The notes beneath the pieces were generated by a model. It was not told the DNA's origin and made no database searches. It saw only the letters and a program-made list of their open reading frames with translations. 64,000 bases of DNA from Anisus vortex (Eukaryota > Mollusca > Gastropoda > Planorbidae), in NCBI GenBank assembly GCA_949126835.1, contig OX421499.1:22816990-22880989 (forward strand), in the 5' to 3' direction. The position numbers were made by a program, and so were the translations under genes. Of this stretch, positions 11,520 to 21,988 are shown piece by piece; the stretch's first letter is position 1, and each line of letters opens with the position of its first letter.

Positions 11520-14500
11520 ATGGCGGACATAACAATAGTCACGTTAAACATACATAGCCTTAGGAACAAACAGAAATACTTAGTTCACCTTGCAAGGAAA
11601 CATAAACCCGATTTTATCTTCTTGCAAGAAACCAACATAAACAAACAATTTACTGCAGACAGATACATAACAGAAATGGGTTTCAGAGATAGCATTTTTA
11701 GTTTAGGTACATTCGCTAGAGGAACAGCCATAATTCAAACGTCAGATAAATACAAAGTCACACACAAGCATAAAGATAACCAGGGTAGACTCACTATAAT
11801 TAGAATAGAAAACAGTAACAATAAATATACACTAGTTAACATCTACGCTCCTACACAAAACACAGAAAAACCTCCCTTCTTTGATAATTTAAATGACATT
11901 TTAAATACAACATATCAACACGATAAACTTATAATAGGTGGAGACTTTAATTATACACATGACGAACTTGACAGAGTGAACACACTTAACAAAAACAAAC
12001 AAAGTAGTCACTGGTTAGATAATACATTTACAACATTTTCACTTGTCGACGCTTACAGGAAAATATACCCACTTGGACAGGACACGACGTTTGCCTACAA
12101 CGCTCACCCAGTTAAGTCCCGGCTAGATAGGGTTTATGTACCGGATGGGGATACGGTTGCCAGAGTGTCTCATTTGGGGGAAACATTGGAGTATACGGAT
12201 CATAAAGCGGTGCTAGTGTCGGTGACCACAGCAGCGTGGAGCCGACACAGGCATACCGGGTCGCCCCACTGGAAATTTAATAACTCACTTTTAAAGAGTG
12301 AGTTTTACACAAAAACAATTCAAACTCTCATTGAAAACACAATAGACATTAGTACCTTAGACCAACAGACTGACATGGGAGAGACGTGGACAGTACTTAA
12401 GCATAGCATCAAACACTTAACACAAATAATATCCAAATACATTAATACGCAGCTAAGGGAGACGGAACAACACTTAAAACAGCAATTAGATACACTTCCA
12501 GAAGATACATTAGAGGCACATACAATAAAAGCACAATTAACAGAAATACAAGAGCATAAGTATATGGGTGCACAAACAAGATGTAGGACACGAGGTATGT
12601 TAGAGGGCCCAAACAAGGTTTTTCTCACACTAGAACAAAACACACAAAGAAGACGCATGATTGCACGGATACAAGACTCATTAGGAACAATACATACAGG
12701 AAACGTAGCAATTGCAAACACTTTTAAAGAGCACTTTATACACATCTATTCTAAGGAACACACTGACGACAGGGAACAAGATGATATACTGACCTATTGT
12801 AAACACCTACCAGACGAAGATAAAACTCTTTTAGAAACACCCATTACAGTACAGGACATTAAATTAGCAATTGACAAATTGAAATTGGACAATTCTCTAG
12901 GACCAGACGGTTTGACATCAGAATTTTACAAATTTTTTTCACCCCAGTTAGTTCCCTTACTATCACTCATGTACACACATGCATATACTAAGGGAGCCCT
13001 TCCACAGATGTTCAGTGAAGCATATATCACCGTCCTGGAGAAAAACCCGGACGACAGAATATCTGTGGGGGGCTACCGACCCATTTCATTATTAAATACA
13101 GACTATAAAATTCTCACTAAGATACTGGTAAACAAACTTCAACCATACCTGCATACACTTTTACACGAAAATCAATTCTGCGGCATACCAGGCCGAAACA
13201 TAGAAACTCTCAATCACACTATTAGGGACATTATCATATACACACACATCAAAAACACGCAAGCAGCCCTGTTATCGATAGACCAGGAAAAAGCCTTTGA
13301 TAGAGTGGACCACGGCTATCTATTCAAAGTGCTGCGGAAAAACAACGTAGGAAGTCAGATCGAAGGCTGGGTCAGGCTGCTCTACGCTTCTCCATGTAGC
13401 AGAATTCTTGTAAACCATACGCTGACCTCACCCTTCCCAATTGAAAGATCTGTCAGGCAGGGCTGTCCGCTCTCACCGCTTTTATATGCCCTGTGTCTGG
13501 AGCCGCTCCTGGAAAAAGTAAGAACGGATGCTGGTATAACGGGCATATCAATGCCTGGAGGACAGGTGTTGAAGGTACAGGCATATGCCGACGATACCAC
13601 GTTTACAGTAACATCAGAAAAAGACATTAAAAAAATTCTGGAACATTTTAAAACTTTCAATGCCGCATCTGGAGGGAAAATTAACATAAATAAATCGAAT
13701 ATAATGGGCCTTGGTGCCTGGAAACGAAAAGAACATTTTCCGTCGAATATTCAAAATAAAACAAAAATTAAAATTACAGGTATCGTTTGGCACAACAATC
13801 CACACACTTACAATACAGAACAGTACAATGGATTGTTACAAACAACAGATAACATAATAAATATGTACACACATGTCTCACACACGATTTTTGGTCGTTC
13901 AGCAATCGTTAACACTCTCATTATACCGAAAATCATTTATATAGCTTCAGTTACAGAACCTCCACCACATTTCATAACCAATATGAATAAAAAAATTAGA
14001 GCCTTTTTATTTAAATCTACCATTCGCTCCATTCATCATAACACACTGATACAAAATAAACGGGATGGCGGGATAGGTTTGCAAGATATAAAAACAAAGA
14101 TACAAGCACTGAGATTAAAATATATAGGCCAAATTGTACGTACACCTGATAAATTGCCTTTAGCTATGTATTTTTATGGTCTAAAGCTAAACAAACTTAT
14201 TCCAATTCAAAACAATACACCTCATTATTTTGGCAACTTTTCCTCTTCATTTTACAAGTCAGTTACACGCATTTTACATAACAATGAACACTTGATACAT
14301 AGCAAAACAAAGAACATTTACATATCTCTCATTACACGGGTCCAGATCCCACTTTGTACACGGATTAAATGGGGGAGACAGTTAGGGATTACCGACTTTC
14401 ATGACACATTCATCAGTTTACATAACAAACACATTGCACCACAATCAAAAGAGATATCGTACAGACTCCTTTTTAACATGACACCAACATTAGATAGGAA

Positions 14501-14873
14501 GAAACAAAATACACGCAACACACCTATATGCAAGATGTGTACCTCACATACACAAGAAAATGAGGAACATATCTATCTAACATGCCCCGCAATCATACCA
14601 ACAAAACAAACATTAAAATTAATCATTGACACAACAACACAGTCAGACATAGACATAGATTTAGCCATTACACTCTTCAAAATACCTAGACTTAGAAACA
14701 AAACAAAACACACATTAAACCTCATCACACTAGCAGAATACAAACAACACATATGGAAAACATATCTTAAAACACGGTTTGACCAAAAACACTACCCCCC
14801 ACACATCATAGAAGACATATTCAGACAAAAACTTGAAACACATTTAGATAAACATCAACCGCCCACTCTGTAA
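11520..14873 (+). CDS. LINE ORF2, endonuclease and reverse transcriptase
   Basis: A 1,117-residue polyprotein for target-primed reverse transcription. The N-terminal AP-type endonuclease shows LQETN (catalytic Glu37), GGDFN (Asp142, Asn144), SRLDRVY and TDHKAVL (usually SDH). The reverse transcriptase shows GYRPISLLN, motif A DQEKAFD (Asp588), RQGCPLSPLLYAL and motif C YADD (Asp691, Asp692). A C-terminal Cys-His knuckle, CKMC then HIYLTC, starts at residue 1004. All key residues are present and the frame is unbroken, so it may be active or only recently silent. The start ATG lies 30 bp after the ORF1 stop. Codon use is A-rich, typical of L1-like elements. Confidence 0.93.
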   Translation: MADITIVTLNIHSLRNKQKYLVHLARKHKPDFIFLQETNINKQFTADRYITEMGFRDSIFSLGTFARGTAIIQTSDKYKVTHKHKDNQGRLTIIRIENSNNKYTLVNIYAPTQNTEKPPFFDNLNDILNTTYQHDKLIIGGDFNYTHDELDRVNTLNKNKQSSHWLDNTFTTFSLVDAYRKIYPLGQDTTFAYNAHPVKSRLDRVYVPDGDTVARVSHLGETLEYTDHKAVLVSVTTAAWSRHRHTGSPHWKFNNSLLKSEFYTKTIQTLIENTIDISTLDQQTDMGETWTVLKHSIKHLTQIISKYINTQLRETEQHLKQQLDTLPEDTLEAHTIKAQLTEIQEHKYMGAQTRCRTRGMLEGPNKVFLTLEQNTQRRRMIARIQDSLGTIHTGNVAIANTFKEHFIHIYSKEHTDDREQDDILTYCKHLPDEDKTLLETPITVQDIKLAIDKLKLDNSLGPDGLTSEFYKFFSPQLVPLLSLMYTHAYTKGALPQMFSEAYITVLEKNPDDRISVGGYRPISLLNTDYKILTKILVNKLQPYLHTLLHENQFCGIPGRNIETLNHTIRDIIIYTHIKNTQAALLSIDQEKAFDRVDHGYLFKVLRKNNVGSQIEGWVRLLYASPCSRILVNHTLTSPFPIERSVRQGCPLSPLLYALCLEPLLEKVRTDAGITGISMPGGQVLKVQAYADDTTFTVTSEKDIKKILEHFKTFNAASGGKININKSNIMGLGAWKRKEHFPSNIQNKTKIKITGIVWHNNPHTYNTEQYNGLLQTTDNIINMYTHVSHTIFGRSAIVNTLIIPKIIYIASVTEPPPHFITNMNKKIRAFLFKSTIRSIHHNTLIQNKRDGGIGLQDIKTKIQALRLKYIGQIVRTPDKLPLAMYFYGLKLNKLIPIQNNTPHYFGNFSSSFYKSVTRILHNNEHLIHSKTKNIYISLITRVQIPLCTRIKWGRQLGITDFHDTFISLHNKHIAPQSKEISYRLLFNMTPTLDRKKQNTRNTPICKMCTSHTQENEEHIYLTCPAIIPTKQTLKLIIDTTTQSDIDIDLAITLFKIPRLRNKTKHTLNLITLAEYKQHIWKTYLKTRFDQKHYPPHIIEDIFRQKLETHLDKHQPPTL

Positions 14874-16760
14874 TTTCATTTAATAGTTTGCTTTTATAAC
14901 TGTTTTATGTATTATAATGTATTTCATAGATGAGATTCTTATGTATTTTATTATTTGGTTCATTTGTTTAATTGGTAGAGTAATTACATGCATATGTTAT
15001 TAATGCGTTGTTTTAAATACGGAGATGACCTTGTATTGTAAGTTTCACGTTGTTAACTATTCATCAAGGGCAATTTTTATTTTCATTTCCGGTGCGATGT
15101 CTCTTTCAGTGAATGTAAAATTTCGTGTTGTTTTGTTTGTGTGTGGTGTGTTTTTTTTTGTTTTTTTACGCACCACTATGTACATATTATTTTTATATAA
15201 GTTTACGGGTGTATTTTGTTAAAACTGTTGAAAGGTTTAGGAGACGATATTTTAATTTCATGGCTTATGGCACATGAAATAACGAGGAGAGAGACTTGGC
15301 CTTTCTGGGTCCGTCTTCACCGATTTTGCCTCCTTTATTACTTTTAGCTTCACTGCCTTCCACGGAATGGAAGTAAGGTTCACTGTTTTCCTCCCGTTAT
15401 TCCTTACCCTTCTTTTCAAATTTTTTCTTCGTTACCTATCTAATACAAAAACTTATGTCTAATATTAATCTTTTTTCTTCAAATTATTTTTATCAGAGTG
15501 ACATCAATGTATAGTAAAAGAAGAAGGACCGATATACAAATACCGGCCCAACTTCCCCTTTTTTTGGCACATTCGCCAGGGTGTTAACTGGTGCAGGCCG
15601 GTCATCCGGCGACGCTGGCTTGGGAAGGTGGGAGGGCCAGGAAAGTCGGGCCTTCCAAACTTTATGTCACTACTACCAAACAAATTGCATTTAGTTCCCT
15701 ATCTCTCTTTCAATAGTTCATGCCGATGGGAACGGCTAAACGCTATTTGAAACCTAAAGACAACTTGGGAGTTTCCTAATTTTTTTAGAGAACTGCACAG
15801 ATTTTTTTCTCACTTGTGAAGGTTCCCGTTGTGGGATTACCCGTGAATGACACCTTTCGTCACCCGTCTTCTATGGGTGTTTCACTTTTCTTTGTCATCT
15901 GTGACCCTTTCTTTGTTTTTTTTTTATATATATATATACATTTAAGACCGCGCTTGTTGGTTAAAATTAAAGATATACTCCGAAAGGGATATAACAATTG
16001 AAGCTAGATGTACATAATTTCTACCAAACTTTGGTTCATTTATCTTCCTATTATGTTGTTTTAAATATCTTACAGTTAATAATGGATTGTTACGTTTATT
16101 ATATGTTTAAATTAATTAAAATATGTATGGATGCTAAGCAAGAATATCAAATAAAAAAGAATGAATGAATTTAAATTTAAAGTTAGTTACACTATTAGCG
16201 TAAATTAAATCTTGCCTATCTCCCCCCCCCCTCATTTCTCGCCAATCTAAATAATTGTAGAGGTACCCACTTGGTTACAATCATCCTATTTTCGAAAGCC
16301 CCCCCCCCCCCACCCACCCCTCACAAAGACTCCCGAACATAAATGAATTTCTATTGCTCTACTCCTTTTTCTCTGGTTTTGTTGTAATAAAATTAATAAC
16401 ATAAAATTAAAATTTCCTCTATTCCTTCCCCAATGTAAACTTGTATAATTTCTACTTTATACAATCAGATATATATATGTTATGTATAAGATGCATGTAC
16501 ACTATTGAAGTATGATACGAAAGTAACGAATGAATGGAAAACTATGTCAAATAAACAGAATGAATGGATGTGAAAGTCTAAACCTAACTACAACAACTAC
16601 ATAAATTATCTAAATTTGTTTAAATACTCTATGTTGTCTTCTATCCTTTAGAATTGTAAAAATTGCAATTAATGTCTTCTATCCTTCCTCTTAATGTACA
16701 AATATATGAATATTATTGTACATGTAAAAAGTGTCAATAAACATTGTTGAAAACAAAAAA
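14874..16760 (+). other. long 3' UTR of the LINE
   Basis: 1.9 kb of non-coding sequence between the ORF2 stop and the A-rich end. It contains homopolymer C-runs near 16220 and 16300 and three loosely similar units, each ending in (c)aaataaa followed by gaatgaatg-like sequence (about 16150, 16550 and 16735). This suggests duplicated polyadenylation regions. A short open frame at 15025-15222 has no recognised content. Confidence 0.6.
16736..16741 (+). terminator. polyadenylation signal of the LINE
   Basis: AATAAA lies 20-25 nt before the A-rich 3' end of the element, the expected spacing for a LINE transcript end. Confidence 0.7.
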
Positions 16761-16776
16761 AAGGACATCTCGGTTA
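16761..16776 (+). repeat. LINE target-site duplication, right copy
   Basis: Exact repeat of 9766-9781 (aaggacatctcggtta). The host MITE sequence resumes after it. Confidence 0.92.
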
Positions 16777-17171
16777 AACTGAGATCAAACTATCATTGAT
16801 ATTAGCAGTTGTTAGGGCGACAGTGATCGGTCAGCAGGGTTGACAGTCCAACCACAAGACAAGCCGGCCGCACACTATATTTGCCAAATACGTCATCGAA
16901 AAGTCACTGTGATTCCTTTTTCTTATTAATATAATAATATGTAGGCATACTGTTGGGTGATATCAGATATTTAGCAGCACTTGCGTTTACATCACATTTC
17001 ATCCTCCAAAAACTAATCGATTCAAATAGCTGAGGTGTTAAAATATATCAGGTACTTTTGTACAGCCCAAATGCCCTTCACCGCCCCCCAATCGCCCACG
17101 GGAATGTCAGCGCCCCCCTAAAGCTTCTCACCGCCCCCCGGGGGCGATATCGCCCCCGTTGAGAACCTATG

Positions 17172-17290
17172 AGCCTGTCTCTCAAGGATAGGTCTCCACA
17201 GGCACAGTCAATTTTGCAGGGCTGGCCAAATCACAGACGCGCAAATCTAATCGTCTTTCGAGACTATGGAGCCAATGATGATGATGAGGC
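17172..17290 (+). pseudogene. 3' fragment of a LINE, right part
   Basis: Continues the reading frame of 6418-6765 after the MITE, giving SRIGLHRHSQFCRAG and then ETMEPMMMM, where the ATG and GAT repeats form the 3' microsatellite-like end of the element. Together the two parts restore the Cys-Cys-His-Cys layout typical of this LINE tail. Confidence 0.6.
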
Positions 17291-18200
17291 TATAAACTAT
17301 AAAGTATAAAGCTATAGATCAAATATTATATCAAGGCCGACTTGGTATAATCTTTAATTTGGTCCGAAGATCGCTATTATATATATACTGTAGACCTATA
17401 TTAAATAGATCTACAAAGTTGTAGAATATATTTTAGCACCACTTTTTTCCCAGTCTCTCTCGAATTTAAAGCTGGATCTTCTCTTGCATATCTTTTGTTG
17501 TTTGTTGGCGTCGACAGACCATCCGCAAACCTAGACTATAATAGATAGGCCTAGGCTATCTACTTGGCAGTTACAGTTTTTATAGAGATTTTTAAGATGA
17601 TTATTATTTTGTTTTGTATTCCATATCATTATGCCTTATTCATGGTTGATTTTTTGTTTCTTTAAAAATGCTATCAAAATTAAGCCTTTTTAAAAGCATA
17701 GAGTGGGGATTGTCATTCGATATATAAAGTTTGTTCCATATATATATAGCCTAACGATCTGGAGTAGGCTACGTGTTGCTATCTGGTCAATGCATGATCT
17801 TCCTCTTCTGAACCCGGTCTGTTTTTCTATTCTATAGGTGTTCGTCGCATTTTATAATAACTTATTTCATTCTATTGTTCTGCTGAAGACCTTGCAGCTT
17901 GGTACAGACAGCTAGGGTGATTCCTCGCCATTTCTCATAACTGATAATATTGCCTAGGCTAAGCCTTTTTTCCCATTCTGTAGGAGGCGCCGGGGTTTTA
18001 GTTGACCAAATTTTATTAAAGATATTGTGAAGCAGTTGATTACCAATTTCGGCTCCTCAAATGCTTTATTTAGAAACTCAGGGGAACGGTACGATATAGT
18101 TTAATTTTTTTTTTTGGTTTGTTTGTTAAATAGGCCTAATAATATCCATAATTATTTTTTTTAAGGTTTGATAATTATATAGGCTATAATGCCTGCTTAT
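17291..18200. other. intergenic, nothing recognised
   Basis: AT-rich sequence with tandem ctataaa-like runs and gcctata motifs. No coding sequence and no clear repeat boundary is seen. Confidence 0.5.
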
Positions 18201-18460
18201 GATGGTGGCAGTGCGGCAGCCGGTTCGGCTGGTGTACCGAACGTCCTGGGTTCGAATCCTGGTGCAGGCTAGGATTTGTTTCCGGGTCTGGAGTCTGGAG
18301 GGTGTCCGTGTATAGGCAGGATATGCTACCTGCGACTTTGGGGTAAAGGCGGATGTGCAGAGTGCTGGCCACACAATCACCTAGTATACCGTGGCCACAG
18401 AAACTGGTGACCGCTGCTTTACCGGTCCTATGGATCATTTTGGTCCGACGGGATACTTAA
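18201..18460 (+). mobile_element. tRNA-derived SINE, family 1, near full length
   Basis: The tRNA-like head has A-box-like and clear B-box (gggttcgaatcctgg) motifs. A conserved body follows, containing ggggtaaag, gtgctggccacacaatcac, ccacagaaactggtga, a gctgctttaccgg block and tggtccgac. The same body recurs at 29341, 32120, 33990 and, inverted, 56951, which defines the family. Open frames on the minus strand here are by-products of the repeat. Confidence 0.82.
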
Positions 18461-18844
18461 AAATACTTTACTGCTTATAATTTGTATGAAGTGCTAGCCG
18501 CTTGTGTATGCGTTTCCATGGCAACTGAGTTATAGCTTGTTTCTATTCTTATCACATCTTATAATTTTACTAAATAGTTTAAGTAGCTTAAAATTTGTTT
18601 AATTATTTTAAAGTATCAACTATTTCATAGTTTGTATTTATTAACCTTTTAAACATTTTTTCACAAGCCGTTTTAGAATGGGTTTGCCCGTGACTTAGGC
18701 GGAAGTTAAAATTCCAATGCGCATGCGTAATGGGAAATAACGTAGAATTGCTTTTATAGTAAACTGTTCAGAATCACAACAAATCGTTCAAATGTCACTC
18801 GCTGTAAAGTATGCGATGTTTTTCATAGTCTTCAAGTGTTTGAT
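18461..18844 (+). promoter_or_regulatory. presumed SOCS6 promoter and 5' UTR
   Basis: Contains a GC-richer patch around 18690-18730 (gcgcatgcgtaatggg) and no canonical TATA box. The region is open in the SOCS6 frame from 18746 but has no in-frame ATG before 18845. The transcription start cannot be placed from sequence. Confidence 0.35.
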
Positions 18845-20185
18845 ATGACGATGAAAAAGTCAAATATAAAGGCTATAAAAGTAGCATCGCTAAGTCATCG
18901 TACCGAAAGTTCAGTTCAAGGTGAGACAGCAAGTGGTGAAAGAGCAACATCAACATTTACATCAACAAACCGAGGACATTTTCAACTGCAAATTCACCAT
19001 AATTTGCCTTCCTATCAAAACATATCACCAGTCAGTTTAGATAATTCTCAAAATATAGAATTTTCTAACAATGCTCGAACTCGTATTAGGAATGAACAGC
19101 AATCTTTTTTATACCCAAACAGTTCGGTTAACAGTTTAATATCCGAAGAGTGCAATCACAGAAAAAGAGAAAAGATGGGACTTTTTCGTAACTTGAGACG
19201 CAAATTTTCGTCTCTATCAATTCGAAAATCGGAAGGAGCAGAGTACAATGGGCATGTAAGTGATAGTCAGTCTCCAAACATTACTTGTTCTAGATTAAAA
19301 GATAAAAATATGCACACGTGTAATAGTGACTCGCGTTTAAGCTCAGTCTCTCAAAGTTGTGACAATCTGAACTCTCCTCTAAAAACTTATATGTCTCCTA
19401 AACTGAATGAATGGCATTCAAATACAGATCATCATGATATGAATGCACCTAGAGATAAACCAGGTTGTTTTTCAAAAGATATTTCTCGGTTCAATCCAGC
19501 ATCTTCATACTGTGATGATTGTTCATCTGAAGAGACTGTGTCTGATGGTGCTGATGTAACTATAAATACAAACAAAGATAGAGATGATGAAAAAAAGTCT
19601 CACTCAGAGCCAGTCTATGAATTAGCAGATTGTGTTGAGTACGATCCTATCAAAGATCAAACAAAAATTTGGAGCCCAAAAGTATGGAGCCTAACACAGG
19701 AACTGTTTCGTTTATCTAAATTTGGTTGGTACTGGGGGCCCATAACACGAAATGAAGCTGAGGATAAATTGACAAACCAACCTGATGGTGCTTTTCTTGT
19801 TCGTGACAGCTCAGATGAACGATACCTTCTCAGCCTCTCATTTCGCTCGTATGGCCGCACATTACATACTCGTATAGAACATTGCAATGGAATGTTCAGT
19901 TTCTATGCACAGCCTGACACAGAGGGCTATCCCTCCATAGTAGACTTAATTGAACACTCCATGAATGACTCACAGACTAGCATATTTTATTACTCCAGAT
20001 CCCGTTCCCCCGGTGCTCCACAATTTCCAGTGCGTTTAACAAAACCTGTCTCTCGTTTCACACAAGTACGTTCATTACAGTATTTGTGCCGCTTTGTCAT
20101 TCGGCAGTACACTAGATATGACCATATTCAACAACTGCCCTTACCAACAACTCTTAAAGGATGGATTGAAGAGAATCAATATTAA
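18845..20185 (+). CDS. SOCS6: SOCS6, suppressor of cytokine signalling 6
   Basis: A cytosolic adaptor that binds phosphotyrosine targets through an SH2 domain and recruits Elongin B/C-Cullin 5 ubiquitin ligase through a SOCS box. The frame is 446 residues from the ATG at 18845 (a second ATG is at 18851). The N-terminal 290 residues are low-complexity, Ser-rich and weakly conserved. The SH2 domain starts at FGWYWGPITR, about residue 291. Phosphotyrosine-binding Arg320 lies in FLVRDSS, followed by YLLSLSFRS and HTRIEH. The SOCS box (about 401-446) holds PVSRFTQVRSLQYLCRF and the Cul5-box-like LPLP. SH2 and SOCS-box wording is closer to SOCS6 than to SOCS7. The whole coding region is one exon. 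Confidence 0.95.
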   Translation: MTMKKSNIKAIKVASLSHRTESSVQGETASGERATSTFTSTNRGHFQLQIHHNLPSYQNISPVSLDNSQNIEFSNNARTRIRNEQQSFLYPNSSVNSLISEECNHRKREKMGLFRNLRRKFSSLSIRKSEGAEYNGHVSDSQSPNITCSRLKDKNMHTCNSDSRLSSVSQSCDNLNSPLKTYMSPKLNEWHSNTDHHDMNAPRDKPGCFSKDISRFNPASSYCDDCSSEETVSDGADVTINTNKDRDDEKKSHSEPVYELADCVEYDPIKDQTKIWSPKVWSLTQELFRLSKFGWYWGPITRNEAEDKLTNQPDGAFLVRDSSDERYLLSLSFRSYGRTLHTRIEHCNGMFSFYAQPDTEGYPSIVDLIEHSMNDSQTSIFYYSRSRSPGAPQFPVRLTKPVSRFTQVRSLQYLCRFVIRQYTRYDHIQQLPLPTTLKGWIEENQY

Positions 20186-21605
20186 GCAAGCTGCATATAT
20201 TGGATGTATACATGTTTTTGCAAGTTACACTGGAAAGATTGTGTTCAGGTCATATTTACATTAATCCATAAATCATCATGTTCTGTTATTTTTGTTTTTG
20301 GCATATTTTTTTTGTTTCTAGTTCCTTGTGAGATTTGTTTGCTGCCTTAACACTATAAAGTCTATATTTAAAATTAGACTAATTGTCCAGAAAAAAACTT
20401 ATTGTGATAGACCAGAATGTACCCAATGTTTACCCTGAATTTTACCCCATTTTTTCCCACACTTTTTTTTACTTTGTAATAATAATTTGCTAAGTGATCA
20501 ATTTGAACTCGTGATTAAAAACATGAAATCTACACATTTTATTTAAAACTTCAGTGCTAGACCTTTTCAGTGATTTTCACATTGCAAATATTCAGCCTGC
20601 CTTTTGATTGTTCTCTATAATTATTTTTTTTGTTACATATAAACAGTTCTTGTTTCCTTAACAGTTAATCTATTTACTTTTGTTAATTAAGGTTATTCAA
20701 AGTGTTATATATATAAAATATAAACAAGTAAAGCCTAGCTAAGGTTATTGAATAATATTTCAAATATGTGATACAAACCCTGCTACATTAGTTTTGTTTA
20801 AACACATACATAAAATTTGAACCCATTAGGCCCTATGTATTTTATTTAATGGGCTTTTTAATATAGCTATATATCTAACAAAGTATCCAGTGGTTTATAT
20901 TTTGTGTGTTTTCCTGAAAGACAATATATAGGTTTTCTTTGCTTAGAGTCTCTCATAATTAAATATACATTTGCCTACAGTAAATTTAAACTTTATTAAA
21001 AAATGGCATAGCATGCTAGATTAAATTTTTTTTCTAAACTGCCTCTTTTTTTTTCAATTATGTTTGCCTGCCTTGTTAAGGTTTTCATTCACCGCCTCGC
21101 CCCCACCCCCTTCCATTACAAAATTATTTTTTTTCTTCACCAATTAAGAGAAATGAATTGTTTTTTTAATAAAAGCAAAAAAAAAGAAGTATTTACCTCA
21201 GTTCTAAAAAAAGTTTTTTTTTAGTAAAAAACACATTTGTTTATTGTCAATATATTTAATTAGTTTATGCAGTGTTTTAAATTGTCAATCTATTTTTAGT
21301 GTGTTCTGCTCAATTATTTAGCTATTGTGTGTATGAGAAAGATTTGATTGTTTGACACTAAAATGTACAGATTGCTTCTGAGTGTGTATGTAAAAAATCA
21401 AATAGCATTCATGCATCCTCATTTTGGTCACCAGTAAATCTATGTTTAATGTGTATGTTTTGGCTAAGGATTTATGTGCAATGAGCAGGGTACCATATTA
21501 AATAAATCATTTCCAACTCTTTTTTTTTTAAATTATATAAGTAAATAGTTCTAAAGGAGAAGGTAAAGTCCTTTTAACAATCCTTCCTTAAACTACTATT
21601 TATTA
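20186..21605 (+). other. SOCS6 3' flank, probable 3' UTR
   Basis: T-rich, gene-free sequence directly after the stop. The first clear AATAAA is near 21168, then another near 21500. Long T-rich UTRs are plausible, but the cleavage site cannot be fixed by eye. Confidence 0.45.
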
Positions 21606-21988
21606 CAGGGTTCTCACACAGTCTGGAAAAGTCTGGAATTTCAAAAAAAGAAATCAAGGCCTGAACAACCTTGAATATTGGCATTTTAGCCTGGAAAAAT
21701 AGCCTGTCAGCCTGGAAATTTATCTAAATCTATATTTATATATAAATTTATTATAAAAATGAAGGTCAGACAAAAAACGCCAATCCCATTTTTATACGCC
21801 ATAAACGCCCACTGACAGAGCCTTAGATTAATACCTCATTCACGCAATATTTAGGTCACTTAGGGGGAGGAGGCGTGTGACCATTTTCCAAATAACGTGT
21901 TCCAGCAGCCTGGAATTTGACTGTTATAGCCTTGAAATAGTCTGGAAACAGCCTTGAATTTTTTTAAAGAAAAAATGTGAGAACCCTG
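21606..21988. mobile_element. hAT-type MITE downstream of SOCS6
   Basis: Inverted termini cagggttctcaca and tgtgagaaccctg enclose 383 bp with repeated agtctgga and ccttgaat motifs, a layout I know from hAT-derived MITEs in other animals. Flanking ttatta on both sides is an imperfect duplication (6 bp clear). It may lie inside the SOCS6 3' UTR. Confidence 0.75.

Larger units (their letters stand above)
9782..16760 (+). mobile_element. full-length two-ORF LINE, L1/Tx1-like
   Basis: A complete-looking non-LTR retrotransposon of 6,979 bp: a 5' UTR of about 505 bp, ORF1 (10287-11489), a 30-bp gap, ORF2 (11520-14873), a 1.9-kb 3' UTR, an AATAAA at 16736-16741 and an A-rich end. Both frames are uninterrupted. 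The 16-bp duplication is intact on both sides, so the insertion is likely recent. The ORF2 motif GYRPISLLNTDYKILTK and the ORF1 zinc knuckle point to the L1 superfamily, Tx1 group. Clade placement is by motif memory only. Confidence 0.88.
6766..17171. mobile_element. hAT-type MITE copy A, split by two later insertions
   Basis: The termini cata(tata)ggttctcaacc and gttgagaacctatg are inverted. Subterminal C-rich blocks (caccgccccc, atcgcccc) match copies B (59690-62153) and C (62330-63092). The uninterrupted body is about 0.8 kb in copy C. Here it is broken by a TIR element at 6808-9143 and by a LINE at 9782-16760. No clear 8-bp duplication is seen for this copy. Its insertion split an older LINE fragment. 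Confidence 0.8.

Noticed and set aside
12320..13805. Minus-strand open frames opposite LINE ORF2
   Set aside because: Shadows of the long plus-strand coding region.
18126..18438. Two minus-strand open frames
   Set aside because: They are antisense translations of the SINE at 18201-18460.
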